A stretch of DNA of 23,765 nt from a virus: the IMG/VR virus record IMGVR_UViG_3300046468_000044, positions 1 to 23,765 of that record. The stretch is one strand, 5' to 3'. This document shows, one piece after another, positions 15,150 to 21,255 of this stretch. Positions within the stretch are counted from its first letter, which is position 1. The number at the start of each line of letters is the position of its first letter. The position numbers and the translations under genes are program-made. The notes below the pieces were generated by a model. That model had not been told where the DNA came from. It was given only the letters and a program-made list of their open reading frames with translations, and did not search any database.

Positions 15150-15923
15150 TTAAAGTGTACCGCTTAAACAGTAATTATCTAAGTCATAGCCTTGTATAAA
15201 GAATTTATCATATAAGTCAATCGCTTTAGCAACTTTTTCTTCACCAGCAAAATAGAAATCTTCAGAACATTCCCAGACACCTATGTCAAGACTTCCTTTA
15301 TCTAATACTACAAACTTAAATTGATCGTAAGTTTTACCGAATAGATTACAATAAAGATAACATTGAATGTCATATCCATATTTCTTTGCTGCATAGTTGA
15401 AACCTTTAATGTCACTTGTAGTCTTAAGGTCAACGATTCGATCACTAGCTAGAACGTCAGCTTTACCACGAAATGGCTTACCCATAACTTCACCAATTAC
15501 AGGAACTTCAAACTCAGCGTTTGTTATTGATTGAAGTGCGTGTTCATTTCTATAAAAAGCATCAGCTAACCTTTCAGCATTGTTTTTTTCTTTCATAGTA
15601 AAAACTCTACCAAGTTCTGTCTTTGCTTCTCTAAACTTTTTTGTGTTCTTAGATTGAACATCAATAAATGTCTGAGCTGCAAAAACATCTGGCTCAAGAA
15701 TAGCTGTGTGAAATAGCCAACCATCACGAAGTGGTTGAGATTCTGGACTACCATATTGTTGAACAAACTTATATGTTTTAGGACTTGACAACAGTGTTTT
15801 TAAACTACTAGAACTTAAAGCTAGTTTGTTAAGCTCGCCATAATAGAATTCGTCATTGTCCATCTTTTTAAGTAAAGCATTTTTATCATAAAGTTTACCG
15901 TCTAGTAGTTTTATATTACTCAT
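15150..15923 (-). CDS. RecE/Cas4-like exonuclease (PD-(D/E)xK)
   Basis: This 257-residue protein shows the RecE C-terminal/DUF3799 pattern: LALSSSSLKTLLSSPKTYKF near the N-terminus, LRDGWLFHTAILEP with His72, then FRGKADVL (Asp156), DRIVDLKTTSD (Asp165 and Lys167) and YDIQCYLYC (Gln187 and Tyr191). The GxxD, DxK and QxxxY spacing defines the lambda-exonuclease/RecB-like nuclease core. It would resect phage double-stranded ends to give 3' single strands for annealing. The putative annealing protein and SSB are encoded about 3.5 kb upstream in the same block. It overlaps the preceding gene by 8 bases. Confidence 0.85.
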   Translation of the reverse strand: MSNIKLLDGKLYDKNALLKKMDNDEFYYGELNKLALSSSSLKTLLSSPKTYKFVQQYGSPESQPLRDGWLFHTAILEPDVFAAQTFIDVQSKNTKKFREAKTELGRVFTMKEKNNAERLADAFYRNEHALQSITNAEFEVPVIGEVMGKPFRGKADVLASDRIVDLKTTSDIKGFNYAAKKYGYDIQCYLYCNLFGKTYDQFKFVVLDKGSLDIGVWECSEDFYFAGEEKVAKAIDLYDKFFIQGYDLDNYCLSGTL

Positions 15924-16125
15924 TGTTTCTTATGTTATTTAGTATTATGCCTTCAATCTCATAAAGTTGTTCTATACTAAGAAGATCATATATGTCAACG
16001 TTATTAACTTTAACACTTTCAATAACAGCACTGTCTGGTGATCCTGGATAATCGTACATCTCTGGCTCTATTTCTTCATAATTGTAGTCTACTGTCATAT
16101 CTATGTCACAATAATTAATTATCAT
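15916..16125 (-). CDS. Acidic 69-residue protein of unknown function
   Basis: This strongly acidic small protein begins MIINYCDIDMTVDYNYEEIE, has a YDYPGSPDSAVIE turn region and ends with a helix containing LLSIEQLYEIEG. ATGA-type overlaps on both sides tie it to the exonuclease and to the coiled-coil protein. Small acidic early phage proteins often mimic DNA or bind host enzymes, but nothing here shows which. I do not recognise a family. Confidence 0.7.
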   Translation of the reverse strand: MIINYCDIDMTVDYNYEEIEPEMYDYPGSPDSAVIESVKVNNVDIYDLLSIEQLYEIEGIILNNIRNNE

Positions 16126-16397
16126 ATCTTGTATTGTTTTAATTGATTCTCTAGTTCTTCTATTTGCTTTTGTAAGTCTGTAATCATTGTGTTTTTTTGA
16201 GATCTTATTAAAGAAACTCTTTTTAATAAAACATCGTTTTCTATATGTAATTGATTGACATACTGACCTACTTCACTCATTCCTTTAACAAAGTTTCTTA
16301 AGTCTTTATTTGCTGGCTTTGCATCACGCCACTCTATTACTTTATCAGCAATGTGATTAAACCATAGATTGTACGACTGTCTTTGTAGTAAAGTCAT
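16122..16397 (-). CDS. Coiled-coil protein, 91 residues
   Basis: An N-terminal helical domain with two tryptophans (SYNLWFNHIADKVIEW) is followed by a C-terminal coiled coil (about residues 50-91) ending LQKQIEELENQLKQYKI, with hydrophobic residues in heptad spacing. It probably forms dimers or higher oligomers. Its start overlaps the stop of the preceding membrane protein by one base (TAATG). It could be an adaptor or structural protein of the early region. No enzyme motif is visible. Confidence 0.7.
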   Translation of the reverse strand: MTLLQRQSYNLWFNHIADKVIEWRDAKPANKDLRNFVKGMSEVGQYVNQLHIENDVLLKRVSLIRSQKNTMITDLQKQIEELENQLKQYKI

Positions 16398-16576
16398 TAT
16401 AATGAAACACCTATAATAATACCTATACAGATAAGTAATCCAGAAAGAGTGAATACTATCACAATATCATCTCTCATCATTTCTCTTTCTCTCATCTTTT
16501 GAAGTTCTTTTTCTGTGTAAACTTCAATTCTTTTGTCTTTTACGTCAATGTGTAATCCTGTCTTTGTCTTTTTCAT
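16397..16576 (-). CDS. Single-pass membrane protein, 59 residues
   Basis: The ATG at 16574-16576 opens a 59-codon frame: a basic N-terminus MKKTKTGLHIDVKD, a charged helix and one strongly hydrophobic segment (about residues 37-58, IVIVFTLSGLLICIGIIIG). The charge pattern predicts the N-terminal half in the cytoplasm. The stop overlaps the next start (TAATG). Small early membrane proteins of phages often serve superinfection exclusion or membrane takeover, but position in a DNA-metabolism block gives no firm clue. The coding call is well supported by frame, overlap and composition. Confidence 0.75.
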   Translation of the reverse strand: MKKTKTGLHIDVKDKRIEVYTEKELQKMREREMMRDDIVIVFTLSGLLICIGIIIGVSL

Positions 16577-16587
16577 TTTGTTTGGTT

Positions 16588-16728
16588 TTAGTAAATATTA
16601 TAAATTATACTTTTAATTACTTCTTTTCTCTTAAGTAGTTTTTGTTTTAAATCTTTAGAAACTTCTGCTATAAGTGTTCTTTCGATGTCTTTTAACTCTT
16701 GACTCAAGTCGTGTAGTTGTGTTCTCAT
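16588..16728 (-). CDS. 46-residue basic helical protein
   Basis: The ATG at 16726-16728, with an AACAAAAACAA leader, opens a 46-codon frame: MRTQLHDLSQELKDIERTLI, then a Lys-rich helix (SKDLKQKLLKRKEVIKS). It ends 11 bases before the next start. It appears to be one long amphipathic helix or a short coiled-coil hairpin with net positive charge, which suits nucleic-acid or protein binding. It is the first solid gene after the weak promoter at 16826-16855. Confidence 0.6.
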   Translation of the reverse strand: MRTQLHDLSQELKDIERTLIAEVSKDLKQKLLKRKEVIKSIIYNIY

Positions 16729-16752
16729 TTGTTTTTGTTTTGAAGATTAAAA

Positions 16753-16785
16753 TTAATGTTTCTTTTTAGAGGGTCTTCCTTTCAT
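16753..16785 (-). CDS. Possible 10-residue peptide with AT-hook-like GRP core
   Basis: A minus-strand frame of ten codons reads MKGRPSKKKH, with the Gly-Arg-Pro core flanked by lysines found in AT-hook peptides. It lies in the leader region between the weak promoter and the first small gene. Ten-codon frames occur by chance, and an overlapping frame (MKHKVRYERKTL) also exists, so this is only a candidate micropeptide or leader peptide. Confidence 0.2.
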   Translation of the reverse strand: MKGRPSKKKH

Positions 16786-16825
16786 ACCTTACTTTATGTT
16801 TCATTAATATATTGCAATATAATAA

Positions 16826-16855
16826 AAAACATACTTATAAACAAATTATTAACAA
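16826..16855 (-). promoter_or_regulatory. Weak Bacteroidetes-type promoter candidate
   Basis: On the minus strand TTG (16855-16853) is followed by 19 bases and TATGTTTT (16833-16826), close to the Bacteroidetes TTG / TAnnTTTG consensus with one mismatch at the last base. It lies directly after the stop of the nuclease-like gene and about 100 bases before the next solid gene. It could restart transcription of the second half of the early block. Confidence 0.4.
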
Positions 16856-16857
16856 TA

Positions 16858-17313
16858 TTATTTTTCTGTTATCTTAAAATAACTGTCCCATATACCTAAC
16901 TCAGTATCTTTTTCATTGATGTTGATTATAGCCGCATCTTTTTCTTCAAGTAAATAACAAGGCTTTGAAACTTTCTTATTATTCCACAGTGTAGTATCTG
17001 GACAATACATATTTTTAGTCTTTAAATCTTTAATGTTATTGAGCCAAAACATATAATTGCCTTTAGGATCATTCACTAAATACAAAGCAACTTTACCAGT
17101 CTCAATTAACTTGTCGTATTTAAACTTTTCTATAATCTTAGTGTCATAGTACTTGTTTCGAAATTTCATTTCAATAACACACTCTTGACCTTTTGGTGTC
17201 TTTCCAATGGCATCCCAGCTTTCGCTACCTTCACCTGAATGAGTTAAGTTCCAACCGTCTAAGTTCAGCAGCTTTACAACTGCTTTTTCCCATTTATGTA
17301 TTTCTTTAATCAT
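16858..17313 (-). CDS. PD-(D/E)xK nuclease-like protein (Holliday-junction resolvase/VRR-type)
   Basis: This 151-residue protein has the core SWDAIGKTPKGQECVIEMKF: Asp34, then Glu48-x-Lys50, in the spacing of PD-(D/E)xK nucleases, with a preceding helix (HKWEKAVVKLLN) that supplies the usual acidic residue region. The short length matches stand-alone phage resolvases and VRR-NUC proteins. It may resolve branched intermediates made by the annealing pathway or before packaging. It is coupled to the upstream Cys-containing microprotein by an ATGA overlap. The nuclease fold is inferred from the motif; the exact substrate is unknown. Confidence 0.65.
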   Translation of the reverse strand: MIKEIHKWEKAVVKLLNLDGWNLTHSGEGSESWDAIGKTPKGQECVIEMKFRNKYYDTKIIEKFKYDKLIETGKVALYLVNDPKGNYMFWLNNIKDLKTKNMYCPDTTLWNNKKVSKPCYLLEEKDAAIININEKDTELGIWDSYFKITEK

Positions 17314-17507
17314 ATTTTATTATATAACCTATCAATGTCAGCTATCCACATTTTAATTTCCTTTGGTCGACAACTACAAGGCTCATAATATTTATGATTA
17401 TAATATCGAGCGTGAAGCGTACACAATAACTTATATTCATCTTGTTGCAGTCTAGTACTAACAACTGCTTTAAAGCTCTCCCAAGCTTGTCTGTCTTCTA
17501 CTCTCAT
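17310..17507 (-). CDS. Small protein with CSCRP motif, 65 residues
   Basis: I place the start at the ATG 17505-17507, which overlaps the upstream TGA as ATGA; a longer reading from a TTG at 17529-17531 is less likely. The protein begins MRVEDRQAWESFKAVV and has LLCTLHARYYNHKYYEPC followed by SCRPKEIKMWI and a helical end. The His, Tyr and Cys residues could form a small metal site (C..H...H....CxC). I recall the HxxYYxHKYYxPCxC pattern in many Bacteroidetes phages as an unassigned small protein. Function unknown. Confidence 0.75.
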   Translation of the reverse strand: MRVEDRQAWESFKAVVSTRLQQDEYKLLCTLHARYYNHKYYEPCSCRPKEIKMWIADIDRLYNKI

Positions 17508-17638
17508 AAGTCTATGTTTATATCGTTCCAATCATCTCGACGTTGATCACAACCGCAATCATCACCCCAAATCTTTTTAACTAGCCAACGAATACCTGTG
17601 TAATAAGTAATGTAATAAACTAAATCTCCTAATTTCAT
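17504..17638 (-). CDS. 44-residue conserved small protein with GDDCGC motif
   Basis: The ATG at 17636-17638 overlaps the stop of the sigma-like gene (ATGA), and the stop overlaps the next gene in the same way. The protein starts MKLGDLVYYITYYTGIRWLV and continues with KKIWGDDCGCDQRRDD. I recall the TGIK..VK...GDDCGC pattern as a recurrent small protein in Bacteroidetes phages. The CxC pair with flanking acidic residues might bind metal. No function is known to me. Two exact overlaps make the coding call strong. Confidence 0.8.
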   Translation of the reverse strand: MKLGDLVYYITYYTGIRWLVKKIWGDDCGCDQRRDDWNDINIDL

Positions 17639-18126
17639 AATTTCTCTTTTATATGTTTTTTAGCGTTTGTATATGTATTATATAATGAATAATAACTAAT
17701 ATTAGTTTCTCTTGACAAACTAGCAACTGATTTTCCAGAAGCACATATCTCAAATATTTTTCGATCATACCAATACAAATCTTTTAATATGTTTTCTATT
17801 TGTTCTTTACGTGCTGCATATTCAACCTCATCTATACCCAAATCTTCAGCTTGTTTAATTTCATCAATATCATCAAGATACAGTTTAATAATTCTAGCTT
17901 CTTTTTTATATATGTTGCAATAAATGCCTCGAAGAACCTTGTAACAATAATAATGATTAATATCGTCATTGTAAGATAAATCTAAACCTTTCATTATATC
18001 AAGATGAATTTGTATATACATTTCCTGAACAATATCTTCAGCTGTGCTTGGATTACAACCAAAAGATTTAACTATATTTATCCAATCTTTGTGTTTATTA
18101 TACGCAATCATCAAAAGAGTTTTCAT
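17635..18126 (-). CDS. Sigma-70-like RNA polymerase sigma factor
   Basis: This 163-residue protein has a region 2-like part (about residues 10-75) with STAEDIVQEMYIQIHL, the conserved helix that contacts the polymerase clamp. It also has a region 4-like helix-turn-helix (about 115-160) with YDRKIFEICASGKSVASLSR and NISYYSLYNTYTNAKKHIK. No region 1 or 3 is present, so its layout resembles ECF-type sigma factors. It probably redirects host RNA polymerase to phage promoters, perhaps the virion-gene leader blocks. It starts 3 bases after the ATPase stop and is coupled to the following microgene. Confidence 0.75.
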   Translation of the reverse strand: MKTLLMIAYNKHKDWINIVKSFGCNPSTAEDIVQEMYIQIHLDIMKGLDLSYNDDINHYYCYKVLRGIYCNIYKKEARIIKLYLDDIDEIKQAEDLGIDEVEYAARKEQIENILKDLYWYDRKIFEICASGKSVASLSRETNISYYSLYNTYTNAKKHIKEKL

Positions 18127-18129
18127 TTA

Positions 18130-19032
18130 TTAAGTGTTAAAATTAGCTTCTATTTGTTCATTCATATCTTTATTAATTGTTTTTTTTATTACGAAATCTT
18201 CTAATGGATCATAAAGATTACCTACAACATAGGGCAAACCAAAATCATTAACACTAAAGCTAAATGTTTCAAAACTGTAACCTCTTGAACGTTTACAAAT
18301 AGCTGTAATCCATTCTTTGTTTGTTGTGTTTGTTTCTAGTTGTATAACAGTCTCAGCTTTTTTCTCTAAGAACGATCCAAGATGACCAGTCCCAAGCTTT
18401 GCACTACCAAAGTTTTGGTGAATTACAGTCATTATGTGGCAATTATGTTTAGCACTTAACTGCATAAGTTTTTGTACGCAAAGATTTGATTCTTCAATAT
18501 TGTTGACGTCCGAAACGAGATCAGCAATTCCATCAATCAAAACTAAACCGTTTTTATCTTTATTCTCTTTTAATATATATTCAATAAACTCAAGTCGTTG
18601 TTTGTAGTTTATAGTTCTTAAAGCATAAGTTTGATAACAACCTAGTTGTTTGTTGCTTGACATATCTTGAACACGTTTAAACACTCGTTGTGCGTGCCAG
18701 ACGCCTTGTTCTGTATCAAAGTGGACTAGACAATTTTCATCACGATAACCTCTAATATCTGCACCAAAGCTGTTTTTATCACTTAAGTAAACAGAAGCTA
18801 ACAAAGACATAAAGAAAGTTTTCTTTGTCTTCGGAGGAGCTGTTACCACGCTTAAATTACCCATTGTAGCTATTGGAATTGGAAAAGTTAAGTTGCCAGA
18901 TTTTGTTTGTATTGTAGTATTACCTAGGCTTAATGCTAATGGCGGATATTCTAAAATGTCAGCTGTATCAACACTACATTCTTCTTTAATTAGTTCCATT
19001 AACATATTCTCGGTAGTTTCTTTTTCAGTCAT
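18130..19032 (-). CDS. RecA/RepA-like ATPase with unusual P-loop (AAA_25 type)
   Basis: This 300-residue RecA-fold ATPase has a P-loop at residues 65-72 reading APPKTKKT, where the usual glycines are replaced by Ala65 and Lys70. It is followed by HFDTEQG (105-110), a Walker B LVLIDG with Asp167, HQN (205-207) and a C-terminal HLGSFLEKKAETVIQL segment typical of RepA-like helicase ATPases. It probably acts in replication as a hexameric helicase or helicase loader, next to the SSB and annealing genes. The altered P-loop keeps the Lys-Thr pair, so activity is plausible. It has an A-rich leader and lies just past the SSB terminator. Confidence 0.75.
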   Translation of the reverse strand: MTEKETTENMLMELIKEECSVDTADILEYPPLALSLGNTTIQTKSGNLTFPIPIATMGNLSVVTAPPKTKKTFFMSLLASVYLSDKNSFGADIRGYRDENCLVHFDTEQGVWHAQRVFKRVQDMSSNKQLGCYQTYALRTINYKQRLEFIEYILKENKDKNGLVLIDGIADLVSDVNNIEESNLCVQKLMQLSAKHNCHIMTVIHQNFGSAKLGTGHLGSFLEKKAETVIQLETNTTNKEWITAICKRSRGYSFETFSFSVNDFGLPYVVGNLYDPLEDFVIKKTINKDMNEQIEANFNT

Positions 19033-19069
19033 TTATCTCTTTGTTTTGTTTACATATTTATATTTTTTT

Positions 19070-19096
19070 TAAAAAAAAGAGGGCAATAAAGCCCTC
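19070..19096 (-). terminator. Rho-independent terminator after the SSB gene
   Basis: Minus-strand GAGGGC, a six-base loop TTTATT and GCCCTC form a perfect six-pair GC-rich stem (19096-19079), followed directly by eight T residues (19078-19071). It lies 10 bases past the SSB stop. Because no clear promoter is visible before the ATPase gene, it may attenuate rather than fully stop early transcription. Confidence 0.9.
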
Positions 19097-19106
19097 GTTA
19101 ATTCAA

Positions 19107-19415
19107 TTAAAATGGTAGTCCATCTGACTCAGCTTCAACTGGGTGAGTTTGAACTTCTTGAACTACTTCTTTTTCAGCGTTTACGATCGTTCCGTTATTC
19201 CAAACAACCTTGCCGTTTCCTAAGTATTGCTTTTGTTTTTTAGCTTCACGTTCTTCTTGTGTTTGTGAAACATAAACACCGACATTGTTTCCGTATCGTG
19301 TATCATCATTGACACTCATTGTTAGATTGACGTAAAACGCACCATCTTTTCCTGCGATAAATTTCTCCTTTGGAAGCTTATCTACTCTTAAACTGTAATT
19401 AATTAATGCACTCAT
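19107..19415 (-). CDS. ssb: Single-stranded DNA-binding protein
   Basis: This 102-residue protein has a short strand-rich N-terminal part (INYSLRVDKLPKEKFIAG, then GAFYVNLTMSVND) that fits a minimal OB-fold. A flexible linker and the C-terminal tip SDGLPF follow, matching the acidic-hydrophobic tail (DDDIPF type) by which SSBs recruit replication and repair partners. It would protect single-stranded phage DNA and work with the adjacent annealing protein and the RecE-like exonuclease. The OB-fold is shorter than in bacterial SSBs (about 110 residues). Start chosen at the ATG after the TATATATAAAT leader. Confidence 0.75.
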   Translation of the reverse strand: MSALINYSLRVDKLPKEKFIAGKDGAFYVNLTMSVNDDTRYGNNVGVYVSQTQEEREAKKQKQYLGNGKVVWNNGTIVNAEKEVVQEVQTHPVEAESDGLPF

Positions 19416-19436
19416 ATTTATATATATTAAAGGGTT
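19416..19436 (-). promoter_or_regulatory. TATATATAAATATG leader before ssb
   Basis: The short gap and the end of the preceding gene read TTTAATATATATAAAT directly before the SSB ATG, a variant of the leader block seen before the virion genes. It may favour strong translation of an abundant protein. Confidence 0.4.
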
Positions 19437-19834
19437 TTAAATGTTGTTTCTTTTTTCTTAAATGACTCTGATTCGTCTTCTCCAAAGACTCCTAATTCAT
19501 AGAATCCTGTGAGTTTTAGAACTGCTCTACTCATAGCTCTTTTTTCTGCCATCTCTGCAACATACCAACTGTTAGTGTTGGATTCTTTGTAACTATCACC
19601 TTTTAAGGCACTACCAAATGTTTCGATTGTTTTATCGTTTTTAGTTGCTATTGCTTTAAATACAGCAAAGTTTGTCTCACATCTAATTACTTCATAAGTT
19701 ACTTTCATTTGTTCTGAAGCTTGAATCTTGTCAATTCCAGCCCTGGTTATGATCGTGTAATGTTGATGTTTAAAAAAATCTTCTTTTGATAGATTGTATT
19801 TTTTATACAACTCCATTAATTTGTCTTTGTTCAT
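19427..19834 (-). CDS. Putative single-strand annealing protein (Rad52/Erf-like)
   Basis: This 135-residue protein begins MNKDKLMELYKKYNLSKEDF. It has a beta-rich central part and a helix AEKRAMSRAVLKLTGFYELG (95-114) that resembles the conserved helix of Rad52/Erf-type annealing proteins (xxKRAxxRAxxxLG). The SNTNSWYVAEM stretch just before it may be part of the DNA-binding groove. It sits directly before the SSB gene and shares a replication block with a RecE-like exonuclease, the usual partners of phage annealing proteins. It would anneal single strands during recombination-dependent replication. The family call is tentative because the length is short and the match rests on one motif. Confidence 0.5.
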   Translation of the reverse strand: MNKDKLMELYKKYNLSKEDFFKHQHYTIITRAGIDKIQASEQMKVTYEVIRCETNFAVFKAIATKNDKTIETFGSALKGDSYKESNTNSWYVAEMAEKRAMSRAVLKLTGFYELGVFGEDESESFKKKETTFKTL

Positions 19835-19971
19835 TGTTGTTTATTTAAGTTATTAATTTCTATTTGTGCTTCTAAAAAGTCTATTCTTTTTTCAAGTGCG
19901 TTAATTCGCATATTTAAAAAATCAATAGTATCATTACTTGCTATCCTGTTTATATCTTCTGAATAAGTCAT
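19831..19971 (-). CDS. 46-residue coiled-coil microprotein
   Basis: The ATG at 19969-19971 opens a 46-codon frame with MTYSEDINRIASNDTIDFLN, followed by a heptad-like stretch NALEKRIDFLEAQIEI. It ends in ATGA overlap with the annealing protein and starts one base after the stop of the upstream gene. It probably forms a short parallel coiled coil. Translation coupling suggests that it acts with, or at the same level as, the annealing protein. No known family is recognised. Confidence 0.75.
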   Translation of the reverse strand: MTYSEDINRIASNDTIDFLNMRINALEKRIDFLEAQIEINNLNKQQ

Positions 19972-19972
19972 A

Positions 19973-20176
19973 TTATAATTCATTAAATAGTTCGTAAGGG
20001 CTTCCGTAATTGTTTAATAAAGTATGCAAACTCATAACAACACCATAAGTCAAGTCACTTACTTTTTTTTTAGCCTCTAGTTCTTCTGTTACTTGTTCAA
20101 CCACTAAAGGAAAAGAAAAGTTCTCTTTTTTTAGCTTTGCTATATGCTCAGCTTTTAATCGTTCTTTTAAATACAT
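19973..20176 (-). CDS. First early gene, 67-residue protein
   Basis: This is the first gene downstream of the clear promoter at 20203-20232. It has a basic N-terminal helix (MYLKERLKAEHIAKLKKENF), a short loop, a charged helix (EELEAKKKVSDLTYG) and a C-terminal helix (MSLHTLLNNYGSPYELF). Being first in the early operon, it may act on the host soon after infection or regulate the operon, but no HTH or other motif is clear. A-rich leader AAAAACAAAGACAA precedes the ATG. Confidence 0.7.
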   Translation of the reverse strand: MYLKERLKAEHIAKLKKENFSFPLVVEQVTEELEAKKKVSDLTYGVVMSLHTLLNNYGSPYELFNEL

Positions 20177-20202
20177 TTGTCTTTGTTTTTAATTAATATT
20201 AA

Positions 20203-20232
20203 CAAATATAATAAAAAATATTTAATAAACAA
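20203..20232 (-). promoter_or_regulatory. Bacteroidetes-type promoter of the early operon
   Basis: On the minus strand TTG (20232-20230) is followed by exactly 19 bases and TATATTTG (20210-20203), a full match to the TTG / TAnnTTTG promoter of Bacteroidetes (primary sigma factor). It lies just downstream of a terminator and about 27 bases before the first early gene, so the leader would be about 20 bases. This is the best promoter in the window and the main clue to the host group. Confidence 0.8.
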
Positions 20233-20240
20233 ATAACAAA

Positions 20241-20267
20241 CAAAAAACCACCCCGTTAAGAGTGGTT
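20241..20267 (-). terminator. Rho-independent terminator separating lysis and early blocks
   Basis: Minus-strand AACCACTC (20267-20260) pairs with GGGTGGTT (20253-20246) over eight pairs, one of them G-U, with a six-base loop, and is followed by a T run (to 20242). It ends the transcript of the lysis/NinG block just before the early promoter. A weaker upstream hairpin (AGCTA/TAGCT, about 20273-20289) precedes it. Confidence 0.85.
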
Positions 20268-20323
20268 ATATGCAGCTAGTTAGTAGCTAAACAAAAACAA
20301 AGATATTCCTTAACAAATATACA

Positions 20324-20719
20324 TTAAATATCAAGTTCATTAATCAAATCTTGATACTTAGTTATCAACATTTCTAAATCTATGTTATCAAGTTTAACTG
20401 TTTTGTTTGATTCTATGTGAAGTTCTTCAGCTAGACCATCATAATAATTTAAGTCTAGATTTTTAGAAAATTTATATTGCTCGCCATATCTAAAAACATT
20501 ACAACCAGCACACTGAACTTGACAATTAAGTTCGTGCCAACGAGTTGCATAGTGTTTTCGTGATTGAAAGTGACCGTTTTGAAGCTTTTTCCAATGATCT
20601 TTTTTGCCACAAGTAAAGCATTGAGCTATATCATTTTTAGCAAATCTACGTCTAATATAAACACTAAAAACTTTATCAAGCTTTTCAATTAATCTCTTTC
20701 TTTTTGTTTTCTTTGCCAT
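20324..20719 (-). CDS. ninG: NinG-like recombination endonuclease
   Basis: This 131-residue protein matches the lambda NinG pattern: a basic N-terminus, CFTCGKKDHWKKLQNGHFQS (Cys34, Cys37, His50), RKHYATRWHELN, and QVQCAGCN (Cys70, Cys73, Asn74). This is an HNH-like zinc-bound nuclease layout. NinG helps Red/RecE-type recombination and can replace RecFOR functions. In this window it lies apart from the exonuclease and annealing genes, between the holin-type gene and the early promoter, so it may be transcribed with the lysis block or from its own promoter in the AT-rich gap upstream. Confidence 0.85.
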   Translation of the reverse strand: MAKKTKRKRLIEKLDKVFSVYIRRRFAKNDIAQCFTCGKKDHWKKLQNGHFQSRKHYATRWHELNCQVQCAGCNVFRYGEQYKFSKNLDLNYYDGLAEELHIESNKTVKLDNIDLEMLITKYQDLINELDI

Positions 20720-20859
20720 TGAATATATTTCAAATATCTTATATTTATCTAGTTTTTTATATTTTAATATATCTATATTTTTATAAATATGTTTTAAAAC
20801 AATTCTAGTATTAAATAATACAAAGTTATATATTTAATTTTAAATAAAAAAAAGAAATT
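20720..20859. other. Very AT-rich 140-base gap with weak promoter candidate
   Basis: This is one of the two longest gene-free gaps in the window (20177-20323 is similar) and is almost only A and T. On the minus strand TAACTTTG (20828-20821) matches the -7 consensus, but the expected TTG 19 bases upstream reads TTT. No hairpin terminator, ORF or repeat of note was seen. It may drive ninG or serve as an easily melted site. Confidence 0.35.
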
Positions 20860-21255
20860 TTATTTTTTAGTAATCGTGACGCTTTTTGCGATCTTTTCAG
20901 CACTACGTCCAACAACGTAACCACCTATGCCTAATTGTAGTAAATTCCAAAACTCATTCTCTAATGGTGGAATTGTAAAGCCAAATAAAGGTGCTAAGAA
21001 CTTTACATATATAACTATAAACCCAAAAGCAAGCATAAGAATAGGTCTCCAAGAGCGTTGTAGCCAGTTTCCTTTAGCTTCTGCTATGATTATATCAGTC
21101 TGCATTTTTTGAAGCTCTAACTCTTTCTCTTGTATTACTTGAAATATCTTGTTTTTAGCTTCTATGCGTTCTTCATCAGTAGTAAATAAGTTGTCAATTA
21201 CTTGACCTATTTCTTTGATTACAGTACCAGTTAAAAAGTCTAATATCTTCTTCAT
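20860..21255 (-). CDS. Holin, GTA_holin_3TM type
   Basis: This 131-residue protein has a charged N-terminal helical part (residues 1-60), the marker NWLQRSWRPILML (63-75), a membrane segment (about 71-94) and a second hydrophobic segment ending LGIGGYVVGRSAEK (108-121). The WLQRSWRP and GGYxxGRSxEK elements are typical of the GTA_holin_3TM family. It would permeabilise the inner membrane so that the amidase can reach the peptidoglycan. Its start overlaps the end of the amidase gene by 4 bases (ATGA-type), forming a lysis cassette. Confidence 0.8.
   Translation of the reverse strand: MKKILDFLTGTVIKEIGQVIDNLFTTDEERIEAKNKIFQVIQEKELELQKMQTDIIIAEAKGNWLQRSWRPILMLAFGFIVIYVKFLAPLFGFTIPPLENEFWNLLQLGIGGYVVGRSAEKIAKSVTITKK

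Noticed and set aside
17508-17531. Upstream extension of the CSCRP gene from a TTG codon
   Set aside because: The internal ATG at 17505-17507 forms an exact ATGA overlap with the preceding gene, as in neighbouring junctions, so the shorter form is preferred.
20720-20859. AT-rich gap as a replication origin
   Set aside because: No iterons, DnaA-box cluster or long dyad were seen by eye; AT-richness alone is not enough in a genome this rich in A and T.
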